A stretch of 64,000 bases of DNA from Atherix ibis (Eukaryota > Arthropoda > Insecta > Diptera > Athericidae). The notes under the pieces were generated by a model that was given only the letters and a program-made list of their open reading frames with translations, did no database searches and was not told where the DNA came from. The translations under genes were made by a program, and so were the position numbers. The DNA lies in the NCBI GenBank assembly GCA_958298945.1, contig OY282609.1:43693893-43757892 (forward strand). Reading direction: 5' to 3'. Each line of letters starts with the position of its first letter. Position 1 is the first letter of the stretch. Of the stretch, positions 28,001 through 37,911 are shown piece by piece.

Positions 28001-29637
28001 CAAGAGGAATATTCAGTGGTATTTTTCAAGAGGAATATTCAGCGGTATTTTTCAAGAGGAATATTCAGCGGTATTTTTCAGGAGGAATATTCAGCGGTAT
28101 TTTTTAAGAGGAATATTCAGTAGTATTTTTCAAGAGGAATATTTAGTTGTATTTTTCAAGATTAATATTCAGTGGTATTTTTCAAGAGGAATGTTCAGTG
28201 GTATTTTTCAGGAGGAATATTCAGTGGTATTTTTCTAGAGGAATATTCAGTAGTATTTTCCAAGAGGAATATTCAGTTTCATTTTTCAAGAGGAATATTC
28301 AGTGGTATTTTTCAAGAGGAATATTTAGTGGTATTTTTCAAGAGGATTATTCAGTGGTATTTTTCAAAAGGATTATTCAGTGGTATTTTTCAAGAGGAAT
28401 ATTCAATGGTATTTTTTAAAAGGAATATTAAGTGCTATGTTTCAAGAGGAATATGTAATGGTATTTTTCAAGAGGAATATTCAGTAGTATTTTTCAAGAG
28501 GAATATTCAGTGTTATTTTTTAAGAGGAATATTCAGCTTAATTTTTCAAGAGAAATATTGAGTGGTATTTTTCAAAATGAATATTCAGTGGTATTTTTCA
28601 ATAGGAATATTCAGTGGTATTTTTCAAGAAGCATAATCAGTGGTATTTTTCAAGAGGAATATTCAGTGGTATTTTTCAAGAGGAATGTTCAGTGGTATTT
28701 TTCAAGAGGAATATTCAGTGGTATTCTTAAAGGAAAATATTCTGTGGTATTTTTCAAGACAAATATTCAGTGGTATTTTTAGAGAGGATTATTCAGTGGT
28801 GCTTTTCAAGAGGAATATTCAGTGGTATTTTTCAGGAGGAATATTCTGTGGTATTTTTCAAGAGGATTATTCAATGGTATTTTTCAAGAGGAACATTTAG
28901 TTGTATTTTTCAAGAGGAATATTCAGTGGTATTTTACAAGAAAAATATTCGGTGGTATTTTTCAAGAGGAATATTCAGTGGTTTTTTTCAAGAGGAATAT
29001 TCAGTGGTATTTTTCAAGAGGAATAATCAGTGGTATTTTTTAAAAGTAATATTCAATGGTATTTTTCAAGAGGAATATTCAGTGGTATTTCTCAAGAGGA
29101 ATATTCAGTGATATTTTTCAAGTGGAATAATCAGTGGTATTTTTCAGGAGGAATATTCAGTGGTATTTTTCAAGAGGAATATTCAGTGGTACTTTTCAAA
29201 AGGATTATTCAATGGTATTTTTCAAGAGGAATATTTAGTTGTATTTTTCAAGAGGAATATTCAGTGGTATTTTTCAAGAGGAATATTCAGTGGTATTTTT
29301 TAAGACGAATATTCAGAGGTATTTTTCAAGAGGAATATTCAGTGGTTTTTTTCAAGAGGAATATTCAGTGGTATTTTTCAAGAGTAATATTAAAAAGTAT
29401 TATTCAAGAGTTACATTCAGTGGTATTTTCAGGATGAATATTCAGTATTATTTTTCAAGAGGAATTTTTAGTTGTATTTTTCAAGAGGAATATTCAGTGA
29501 TATTTTTAAAGAGGTATTTTCAGTAGTATTTTTCAAAAGCAATATTCAGTGGTATTTTTCAAGAGGAATATTCAGTGGTGTTTTTCAAGAGGAATATTCA
29601 GTGGTATTTTTCAAGAGGAATATTCAGTGGTATTTTT

Positions 29638-30169
29638 ACATTACCTGAATATTAGTACATTTCCTTTTTGTGTTCTAGCGTATTACTGGAGGGTTATTGC
29701 TTATATATTTATATGTTTGTAATAGCCCTATATAAACCTGCTATAATAATCTTCATTGAGTGTTATTGTAGGACAGTACAATTACTTTGAACAAATTAAA
29801 GTGCTTAAAGCAGGCTTTAAATACCTGAATATTTTGTGCATGGAATAATGGAATAAGACCTCTGTTCTACTTTCATTGGTTTTTAGATCAAGAGGTAATG
29901 ATTAATAGAAGCAGTTGGGGGCATTAGTATTACGACGCGAGAGGTGAAATTCTTGGACCGTCGTAAGACTAACTTAAGCGAAAGCATTTGCCAAAGATGT
30001 TTTCATTAATCAAGAACGAAAGTTAGAGGTTCGAAGGCGATCAGATACCGCCCTAGTTCTAATCATAAACGATGCCAGCTAGCAATTGGGTATAGCTACT
30101 ACTATGGCTTTCTCAGTCGCTTCCCGGGAAACCAAAGCTATTGGGCTCCGGGGGAAGTTTGGTTGCAAA

Positions 30170-30218
<49 letters not shown>

Positions 30219-30759
30219 GCGGCTTAATTTGACTCAACACGGGAAAACTTACCAGGTCCAAACATAAATGAGTAAGACAGATTGATAGCTCTTTCTCGAA
30301 TCTATGGGTGTTGGTGCATGGCCGTTCTTAGTTCGTGGAGTGATTTGTCTGGTTAATTCCGATAACGAACGAGACTCAAATATATTTAATAGATGCTTTC
30401 AGGATTATGGCGTTGAAGCTTTGCATAGCTTTCATTCATAATACTTTTATAGTATTTGATTGTATATGCTAATGTGAGTGGAGTCGTACCTGGTTGTTTG
30501 TTCTATAAAAAAAGAACGATTGCTTCCTAAATGGACAAGTTGCGTTTAGCAATAATGAGATTGAGCAGTAACAGGTCTGTGATGCCCTTAGATGTCCTGG
30601 GCTGCACGCGCGCTACAATGAAAGTATCAACGTGTATTTCCTAGACCGAGAGGTCCGGGTAAACCGCTGAATCACTTTCATGCTTGGGATTGTGAACTGA
30701 AACTGTTCACATGAACTTGGAATTCCCAGTAAGTGCGAGTCATTAACTCGTATTGATCG

Positions 30760-30803
<44 letters not shown>

Positions 30804-30890
30804 AATTATTTAGTGAGGTCTCCGGACGTGATTGCTGTGATGCTATATGTGTTACGGTTATATCGCAAAAGTTGACCAAACTTGATTATT

Positions 30891-30948
<58 letters not shown>
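29638..30948 (+). rRNA. 18S rRNA: 18S rRNA, 5'-truncated copy (unit 1)
   Basis: This is the 3' two thirds of the small-subunit rRNA. It includes the conserved GGAATTGACGGAAGGGCACC segment, TTGTACACACCGCCCGTCGC and the 3' end GGAAGGATCATTA at 30948. Clear colinearity with the complete copy (41632-43610) starts at about 29650, so roughly the first 670 nt are missing and satellite sequence stands in their place. Several positions that are nearly universal in eukaryotes are changed, for example GGAAGTTTGG for GGAAGTATGG (30159) and GGGTGTTGGTG for GGGTGGTGGTG (30311). It has no promoter side and cannot make a functional rRNA. Confidence 0.95.
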
Positions 30949-30949
<1 letters not shown>

Positions 30950-31219
30950 TGATACCTTATATAAAATAAAATACTATATATAAAAAATATATAGAAAAAA
31001 AGAGTATTAAAAATGAAATTATATAAAAAATATATATTTATTTATATTATAAATAAATACTAAGAGAGACCAACCGATTCTGTACTTAAAGTTTTAAGTA
31101 ATAGTTCAATGATGAACTAGACGTTCGCAGAAGAAGGTTGTTTTTCTTTTTAATATTCTTATAAAAATATTGATTTGATATAAAAACGCTCATTATATAA
31201 TGTGTATTTAAAATTTATA
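30949..31219 (+). other. Internal transcribed spacer 1 (unit 1)
   Basis: AT-rich spacer between the 18S 3' end and the 5.8S start, 271 nt. It is nearly identical to the spacer of unit 2 (43611-43882), with a few substitutions and indels. I see no other feature in it. Confidence 0.9.
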
Positions 31220-31367
31220 AACTCTAAGCGGTGGATCACTTGGCTCATGGGTCGATGAAGAACGCAGCAAACTGTGCTAAGCGGTAGATCACTTGGCTCA
31301 TGGGTCATCGTGTGAACTGCAGGATACATGAATATCGACAATTTGAACGCATATTACAGTCTATGCT
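31220..31367 (+). rRNA. 5.8S rRNA: 5.8S rRNA with 26-bp internal duplication (likely pseudogene)
   Basis: Begins AACTCTAAGCGGTGGATCAC and ends ...CAGTCTATGCT, like dipteran 5.8S. The copy in unit 2 is 122 nt, but this one is 148 nt. The extra 26 nt at 278-303 of the 31 kb block (31278-31303) repeat the upstream TAAGCGGTGGATCAC...CATGG segment with one mismatch. They fall just after CAAACTGTGC, inside the region that pairs with 28S and folds on itself. Other substitutions (GGATACATGAATATC for GGACACATGAACATC) also point to decay. A functional product is unlikely. Confidence 0.95.
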
Positions 31368-31389
31368 ATATGTATATCTTTAGATATAT

Positions 31390-31419
31390 TGCATAGACTA
31401 CATATGGTTGAGGGTTGTA
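31390..31419 (+). rRNA. 2S rRNA: 2S rRNA (unit 1)
   Basis: Thirty nucleotides containing ACTACATATGGTTGAGGG and ending TTGTA, separated from the 5.8S 3' end by a 22-nt AT-rich spacer (31368-31389). It corresponds to the 3' end of undivided 5.8S in other animals. A separately processed 2S is typical of Brachycera and some lower Diptera. The sequence is identical to the unit 2 copy at 44027-44056. Confidence 0.92.
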
Positions 31420-31770
31420 TGATTATTCTAACTTGACTCGATTTTATGATGAAAATTATAAAATTGGCATTTTGTGTTATAAAATTTTAACATTGCTTAG
31501 AATTTTTAACATTAACAATTATTGTATTCATTAAAATATTATTATTATATAAAATATAATTTCAAAATAAAAACATTATTTTATACAAGTAAAAAATTTG
31601 AAATATTTATTATTTACAAATTAATAATAAAAAAATGTATAAAAATATAAAAAAAATATGAAATATTATTACAATATAATAAAATATTAAAAATGATATA
31701 ATATTAGCATTATTATATAGCAGAAAAAATTACTGACTATTATAATAAAAAATTTAAAAATTTATTTATA
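31420..31770 (+). other. Internal transcribed spacer 2 (unit 1)
   Basis: Very AT-rich spacer between 2S and the 28S start. It is complete here. In unit 2 the same spacer is cut off after the point that corresponds to 31711. Confidence 0.88.
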
Positions 31771-32542
31771 ACCTCAACTCATATGAGACTACTCCCTGAA
31801 TTTAAGCATATTAATGAGGGAAGGAAAAGAAACTAACAAGGATTTTCTTAGTAGCGGCGAGCGAAAAGAAAATAGTTCAGCACTAAATTATTTTGTATAT
31901 TATTTACAAATATAAGATGCAGTGTATAGAATGTCTATAATTTAGTATTAAATATTAATAGTTTAAGTCCTTCCTAAAGAGGGCCAATTACCCAAAGAGG
32001 GTGCCAGGCCCGTAAAACATTAATATATACTAAAAGACATTTCTTAAGAGTCGTGTTGCTTGATAGTGCAGCACTAATTGGGTGGTAAACTCCATCTAAA
32101 ACTAAATATGACCATGAGACCGATAGCAAACAAGTACCGTGAGGGAAAGTTGAAAAGAACTCTGAATAGAGAGTAAAAAAGTACGTGAAACTGTTTAGAG
32201 GTTAAGCCTGATGAATCTAAATATCAATTGCGGAAAAGTCATCAAAAAGCATATAGTTTTAATATAAAATATATAATTATTGTGCATTTTTTCCGTAAAA
32301 GACATTGTAATCTGTTATAAACAAAATTTATCATAAGGTATTAAAGTAAAAAAGTTTATATATGTATTAGCTGTTATGGCTTATATTTTATAAAATTGCA
32401 AATATAATACTGGATAAATATATAACAGCACATAAATATATAATGCTAACATCAATGAAGATGTTGTAAATATATATGTATATATTTTATAAATATATAT
32501 ATTATAAGCATTTATATGATTGACAATGCTTTAGATTTAGAA

Positions 32543-32583
<41 letters not shown>

Positions 32584-32882
32584 ACATATGTACAAGTCAT
32601 AAGGTATTATTTAAAACCTAAAGGCGTAATTAACTTAAATGTTAATATTGGATTATTTTATATTTAATATTTACTATTATAATAAAGTTCATCCAGGGAC
32701 GTTTTATATAGTTATGTATTTTAATATCTGATATTATTTATATGTCTAACTAAAGCGTACCTTGAGCATATATGTTGTGACCCGAAAGATGGTGAACTAT
32801 ACCTGATCAGGTTGAAGTCAGGGAAAACCCTGATGGAAGACCGAAACAGTTCTGACGTGCAAATCGATTGTCAGAATTGGGT

Positions 32883-32922
<40 letters not shown>

Positions 32923-33133
32923 TCCTCCGAAGTTTCTCTCAGGATAGCTGGTGCAAATAAATATTATATAATATAATCTTATCTGGTAAAGCGAATGATT
33001 AGAGGCATTAGGGCCGAAACGACCTTAACCTATTCTCAAACTTTAAATGGGTAAGAACCTTATCTTTCTTGATATGAAGGTTAGGTTATGATATATTGTG
33101 CCTAGTGGGCCACTTTTGGTAAGCAGAACTGGC

Positions 33134-33168
<35 letters not shown>

Positions 33169-33712
33169 AAAATTGACAACTCATACTGATACCATGAAAG
33201 GCGTTGCTTGCTTAAAACAGCAGGACGGTGGACATGGAAGTCGTAAACCGCTAAGGAGTATGTAACAACTCACCTGCCGATGCAACTTGCCCTTAAAATG
33301 GATGGCGCTCAAGTTGTATGCCTATACATTACCGCTAAAGCAAATGATTTATAAATTAATAAATCTTAAAGCTTTAGTGAGTAGGAGGGTACGATGGTGT
33401 GTGTTAAAGTGTTTGACATAAGCCTGCATGGAGCCGCCATTGGTACAGATCTTGGTAGTAGTAGCAAATAATCCAATGAGACCTTGGAGGACTGAAGTGG
33501 AGAAGGGTTTCGTGTGAATAGTGGTTGATCACGAGTTAGTCGGTCCTAAGTTTATGGTGAAAACCAATGTATATATATAATTTATTAGTTAATATATATA
33601 TTTAAACGAAAGGGATTACGGTTCCAATTCCATAACCTGTTAAGTATACGTTTGTTATTAAAAATGGGCTTTTTGCTCATCCTGGTAACAGAAATAACCA
33701 TAAAGAAACCGT

Positions 33713-33745
<33 letters not shown>

Positions 33746-34216
33746 CATAGTCGTATCACCATGGAAGTCTTTTGAAGAGAGATATGGTGAATGGACTAGA
33801 AGAGCATGGCATTTACTGCTGTGTCGATATTTTCTCCTCGGGCCTTGAAAATTTATGGTAAGGAAACGCAAACTTCTTAACAGGCCGTACCTATATCCGC
33901 AGCTGGTCTCCAAGGTGAAGAGTCTCTAGTCGATAGAATAATGTAGGTAAGAGAAGTCGGCAAATTAGATCCGTAACTTCGGGATAAGGATTGGCTCTGA
34001 AGATTGAGATAGTCGGGCTTGATTGAAAAGTAATAAAATGGTTTTATGTACTCGTTCTGGGTAAAAAGATGATTTTTTAAATTGTTGATTATCCGGATAG
34101 AAGTTTACGTAACCAAATTACGGAACTTTCTTGCTAATAATTTATAAAATTTACTTTTTATATATTTATAACGACTATCAATTAACAATCAATTCAGAAC
34201 TGGCACGGACTTGGGA

Positions 34217-34255
<39 letters not shown>

Positions 34256-34266
34256 CCAACGGGTGT

Positions 34267-34305
<39 letters not shown>

Positions 34306-34322
34306 AGTGAAGAAATTCAAGT

Positions 34323-34362
<40 letters not shown>
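31771..34362 (+). rRNA. 28S rRNA: 28S rRNA, 5' segment up to the R2 site (unit 1)
   Basis: Starts ACCTCAACTCATATGAGAC, with CTGAATTTAAGCAT shortly after, the standard large-subunit start. It runs through conserved blocks with AT-rich expansion segments to TATGACTCTCTTAA at 34362, where the R2 element interrupts it. The two Gs that normally follow (CTCTTAAGG) are missing at the 5' junction, a common R2 signature. Substitutions at conserved sites (GGTTTCCTCC for GGTTCCCTCC at 32923; TTTCTCTCAGG for TTTCCCTCAGG at 32937) suggest relaxed constraint. This is the only copy of the 28S 5' end in the window. Confidence 0.95.
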
Positions 34363-34377
34363 TAGGGCAGGGATGAT

Positions 34378-37300
34378 TTGGCTCTTCTGGGTCGGATCAA
34401 GGGCTTGACGAACCCTCCCTCCCCAGTCACCCACCATAGGTGGGTTTGTGGGTCTTGGGGGTTACCAGCCCTCTCGACTGAATCTTCAGTTGGTGTAAAT
34501 CTTAAAAACAAGCCTCGGATAAATAGAATAAAAGGCGGGTCAACTGACCCCGCCAGCCCAACTAGTTCATCAACACAAAACAACGCAGATCCCAGCTTCG
34601 AGTTCACTTGTGAATTCCCCGGTTGCGGCAGGACATTTACCACCACTACCGGCAGGGGCGTTCACCATCTACGCAACCACCCTGTCTGATATGACGAACG
34701 TCGTCTGCAAAACGGTACCAAGAGAGCTCGATGGTCAACGGAGGAAAAACTTCTCCTTTAAAAAAAGGAGGCCGAAATTATTGCCGATGGAAAGCGGCAA
34801 GACATCAGCGTCTCAGTCAATATTAATCAACGTCTTCAAGCAACGTTCGCCGAGCGTACGGTCAAAGCGATAAAAGGTATAAGGCGCAGACCAAGTCATA
34901 AAGAACGCGTCGAACTTCTGCTCCATGAGATTGAAGGAAAAAATGACCAAGGCAATGAGTCGCACTTAAACATTTCTAAACCAGTCGACTAAGAGACGCA
35001 GGAAGTCCCAAACAATCAGGACTTCAGGCGGGAAGAGCTGTTGAATTATATTTCTAACCTGAGCGATCTAGATCCCGCTCAATTCAATAGTGACCGCCTA
35101 AGCAGGCTTTGCACTAATCTACGAAATATGAGTTCCGATCACATCTTGATGGAACTCGAGTTGTACCTCCGTACAATTCTCCCTCCAAAAAAGGGAATAC
35201 GTCGTAAGCCAGCTATCATACCGTTGTCCAGCAATAGGAAAAGCAAACAAAAACATCTGTTTGCGCACGTCCAAAATCTTTGGAAAAAAGATCGAGGTCG
35301 CTGCTGGAAAATAATCGATAGCGATAAATTAAATAGTGCAGATGAAAGACTTCCTAAAGAGGTAATGGCTCCCTTTTGGAAGAAAGTCTTTACTCGAAAA
35401 CCGGCGTCTAACATTAGCCTGAACAAATCGAATATCACCCATGACTGGCTCTGGCGACCAATAAGCGAAAATGACATCAAGAATGCTTATCCTGACACAA
35501 ATACCGCACCAGGCTTGAATGGCATATCCACGAGGGACCTAACATCTTCTTACTCTGTAGGAGAATATGGCATATCCACGAGGTATTTATATCCACGAGG
35601 TATTTAACATCTTCTTACTCTGTAGGAGAATACCAGCTTACCTCCTAAAATCCAAAACCATCCTAATTCCAAAAAAGGATGGAGCCAATGAACCTGGTGA
35701 TTTCCGACCTATTACGATAACATCTGTAATTACGCGTCTGTTCCACAAGATCCTTAGTAACAGACTCCGTCTCGTTTATATCGACGAGCGGCAAAGAGCA
35801 TTCGATAACACCGATGGATGCTCTGAGAACATCTTCTTGCTCGACCTAGTGATTCGTCACCAACGTGAAAAATTACAACAGCTGTTTCTGGCCTCAACCG
35901 ATATTGCAAAAGCCTTCGATTCTGTAGCGTTCGAAGCATTACATGAAGTCTTGAAGGCTAAAGGCCTTCCAGAAGAAATGATAGAATACATTATGTATAC
36001 TTACGACCAAAGCACGACTCGGCTCCAACACGGCGACTGGGAGTCCGAGGATATTCATCCAACGTGCGGAGTTAAACAGGGTGACCCCATATTACCTACT
36101 TTGTTCAACTTTATCATTGATGTAATGCTAGCCCAGAATCCTGATGCCAATGGAGTTCATATAGGAAATCTTCACGTCAATATGATGGCGTTCACAGACG
36201 ACCTCATTGTGATGGCATCCTCTAAAGTGAGTCTGCAAGATCTTCTAAATATTGTGACTGATTTCCTACTCCAATGTGGGCTCACAATGAACGCCAGCAA
36301 ATGCAGAACTATTGCATATAAGAACGTACCGAAGGCAAAGCAAATCGCAATCGATGCCAAATGCTGCTCCACCATGGGGGGCACCAAAGTGCCTGCCATG
36401 AATCGCATAGAGAATTTCAAATACCTGGGTGTTCCGATAATACCCGAAGGTAGGATCCTTGGAGATATAAGAGGGAGTCTTCAAGGAAAACTAGAGAAGC
36501 TCTCGCGCGCCCCTCTGAAGCTACAGCAGAGATTGTGGGTGTTGACATTTATATTTATACCAGGTCTGATTTACCAGCTAACAGCTGGTAGGGTCCAATT
36601 AAGTATGTTGAGGATACTTGACCGAGACATTCGGCGCTCCACAAGGATTTGGTTAAGACTACCACATGATAGTCCAAATGCGTATTTACACGCAAGCATC
36701 AAAGACGGAGGACATGGGATACCATCCCTAAGATGGATTATCCCCCTCCAGAGGAAGGATAAATTACACGCCCTGCTTAATTCAACTTATTTAGCAGGTG
36801 ATCGTGTCTCTCAGTTCATTAAAGATGAACTTACTACGGTAGAAAGAAGACTCCATCAAGAAGGGACAATAGTCGCTTCTTACGACGACATCAACAGAGG
36901 ATGGGCAACTGTCCTCCACAGGATGAATGATGGTATCCCTCTGAAAGAGTCTCACCTAGTTCCCTATCAACACGACTGGGTTAATGATGGCACGAGCTTC
37001 CTAAGAGGAGGAGATTATATTAATCTATGTAAACTCCGCATCGCCGCAATACCAACTAGAGCTCGCACGGCTCGAGGTCGTGTCAGGGATCGCTCCTCTC
37101 GAGCAGAATGCATGCAGAGCGAGACCTTGAACCATGTACTTCAGAATTGCTACCGTACACATGGTAAGCGGATAGAGCATCATGATGCTATTGTCAACTA
37201 CGTGGCTAGAAGTCTGACCAACCAATCTTATCGAGTTCTTAAGAACGAAAAAATACCATCGGATGAAGGACCCAGAAAACCGGACATCATTGCTCACAAG

Positions 37301-37648
37301 GATGATAAGGTTTTGGTCCTGGATGTTCAGGTCGTGAGCGAGCAAAGCGACCTTACCGAGGCAGACACGTTAAAAGTATCCAGATAGAGGGATAACCCGT
37401 CCCTGATGCAGAACATCGCAGAAAAATTTGGAACTAATACGCCGACAATGTTGAGTATAACGCTCAATAGCAGAGGAGTATGGAGCCATCCATCAGCGGC
37501 CCGCCTTCTCAAGGCCAAAGTCATCAAGACCAAGGACCTGAAGGTGATCTCCTCAAGAACCCTCATCGGCGGAATGTCCATTTTTAATTACTTCAATAAA
37601 TGCACTTCAACATCTACAAGTGCAAGCCGGCGCACCGGTGTGGGATGA
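34378..37648 (+). pseudogene. R2 polyprotein, disrupted
   Basis: One long R2 frame can be followed from 34378. Its first part has a CCHH zinc finger (C78-x4-C83-x12-H96-x4-H101), the DNA-binding motif of R2 proteins; only one finger is seen, as in the R2-D clade. In-frame stops are at 34687 (TGA), 34759 (TAA) and 34990 (TAA). Near 35521-35606 a 48-bp tandem duplication plus a 17-bp one moves the reading frame. The RT and endonuclease then continue in another frame to a TAG at 37385. The frame reopens from 37388 to 37648. Protein-level similarity remains good, so the element died fairly recently. Confidence 0.88.
35567..37387 (+). CDS. R2 reverse transcriptase/endonuclease fragment (606 codons)
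   Basis: Longest surviving open piece of the R2 protein. It starts inside a local duplication, so the first residues are not natural. RT blocks are visible: FRPITITSVITRLFHKIL, then STDIAKAFDSVAFEAL, GVKQGDPILPTLFN (from residue 168), and FTDDLIVMAS at 209-218. The catalytic box is FTDD where R2 and most RTs have FADD or YADD. Both aspartates (211, 212) remain. The C-terminal endonuclease shows KPDIIA (P572, D573) followed by VLDVQVV, matching the PD-(D/E)xK-like fold of R2. A zinc-knuckle-like region ends LNHVLQNCYRTHG. Reading stops at the TAG at 37385, short of the natural end. Probably not expressed as a working enzyme. Confidence 0.8.
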   Translation: MAYPRGIYIHEVFNIFLLCRRIPAYLLKSKTILIPKKDGANEPGDFRPITITSVITRLFHKILSNRLRLVYIDERQRAFDNTDGCSENIFLLDLVIRHQREKLQQLFLASTDIAKAFDSVAFEALHEVLKAKGLPEEMIEYIMYTYDQSTTRLQHGDWESEDIHPTCGVKQGDPILPTLFNFIIDVMLAQNPDANGVHIGNLHVNMMAFTDDLIVMASSKVSLQDLLNIVTDFLLQCGLTMNASKCRTIAYKNVPKAKQIAIDAKCCSTMGGTKVPAMNRIENFKYLGVPIIPEGRILGDIRGSLQGKLEKLSRAPLKLQQRLWVLTFIFIPGLIYQLTAGRVQLSMLRILDRDIRRSTRIWLRLPHDSPNAYLHASIKDGGHGIPSLRWIIPLQRKDKLHALLNSTYLAGDRVSQFIKDELTTVERRLHQEGTIVASYDDINRGWATVLHRMNDGIPLKESHLVPYQHDWVNDGTSFLRGGDYINLCKLRIAAIPTRARTARGRVRDRSSRAECMQSETLNHVLQNCYRTHGKRIEHHDAIVNYVARSLTNQSYRVLKNEKIPSDEGPRKPDIIAHKDDKVLVLDVQVVSEQSDLTEADTLKVSR

Positions 37649-37837
37649 AAGTTGATGAACTAAAAAACAGAAATCTCCACTCTCTACCATCAAAAACCGC
37701 AGTGGATAATAAAGCGTCTCAAGAAAGAAATCTTGAGAATGTGTGTTTTAGTGGGTAACCTCGGCCGAGGAGTCCCACAGTACCCGGAAATATATTTATT
37801 TGGGTCTGCATAAAGCATTTCATACAGGAAAAAAAAA

Positions 37838-37852
37838 TAGCCAAATGCCTCA

Positions 37853-37885
<33 letters not shown>

Positions 37886-37911
37886 TGAGATTTCTTCTGT
37901 CCCTATCTACT
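37838..37911 (+). rRNA. 28S rRNA: 28S rRNA segment between the R2 and R1 sites (unit 1)
   Basis: TAGCCAAATGCCTCATCATC to TGTCCCTATCTACT, 74 bp, the fixed distance between R2 and R1 target sites in arthropod 28S. It has G-to-A and C-to-T changes from the conserved sequence kept in unit 2 (CCTCGTCATC, ATTAACGAG). Confidence 0.93.
37898..37911 (+). repeat. R1 target 14-mer (TSD), unit 1 left
   Basis: TGTCCCTATCTACT, the 14-bp 28S sequence that R1 elements duplicate on insertion. Here it joins 28S to short element 1. Confidence 0.93.

Larger units (their letters stand above)
1..29637 (+). repeat. 26-bp satellite array (about 1,140 monomers)
   Basis: The whole stretch is head-to-tail copies of a 26-bp monomer that begins GTGGTATTTTTC and ends GAGGAATATTCA. 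Orientation never changes and I see no unrelated insertion. Variants are mostly single substitutions (for example TTTTTAAG for TTTTTCAAG, AATAATCAG for AATATTCAG, AATATTTAG for AATATTCAG) with occasional 1-2 bp indels. The monomer has no stop codon in any forward frame, and 26 is not a multiple of 3, so three monomers give a 26-residue periodic peptide. The many forward open frames of 60-277 codons are therefore by-products. Each consensus monomer carries one AATATT, inside the palindrome GAATATTC. I see no gene here. It is pericentromeric-type or NOR-flanking satellite by inference only. Confidence 0.97.
34363..37837 (+). mobile_element. R2: R2 non-LTR retrotransposon, decayed, at the 28S R2 site
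   Basis: The insertion lies exactly between CTCTTAA and TAGCCAAATG, the site cut by the R2 endonuclease. It is 3,475 bp, near the usual full length, and ends in nine As. The single reading frame codes for a CCHH zinc finger, a reverse transcriptase and a C-terminal restriction-like endonuclease. It is broken by at least four in-frame stops and a duplication that shifts frame. The 5' end appears near complete. It probably cannot move on its own. Confidence 0.93.

Noticed and set aside
64..29526. Many long open frames in the satellite with a periodic VFFKRNIQWYFSRGIFSGIF peptide
   Set aside because: The 26-bp monomer has no stop in any forward frame, so overlapping frames are all open by chance. 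No single frame is conserved, start positions follow ATG and GTG variants, and frames end at random variants. No sign of selection for protein.
1..29637. Regular short repeats resembling a CRISPR array
   Set aside because: Repeats are contiguous with no unique spacers, and the DNA is an insect nuclear sequence.
33677..33913. Minus-strand open frame repeated at 45798
   Set aside because: Antisense of conserved 28S rRNA.
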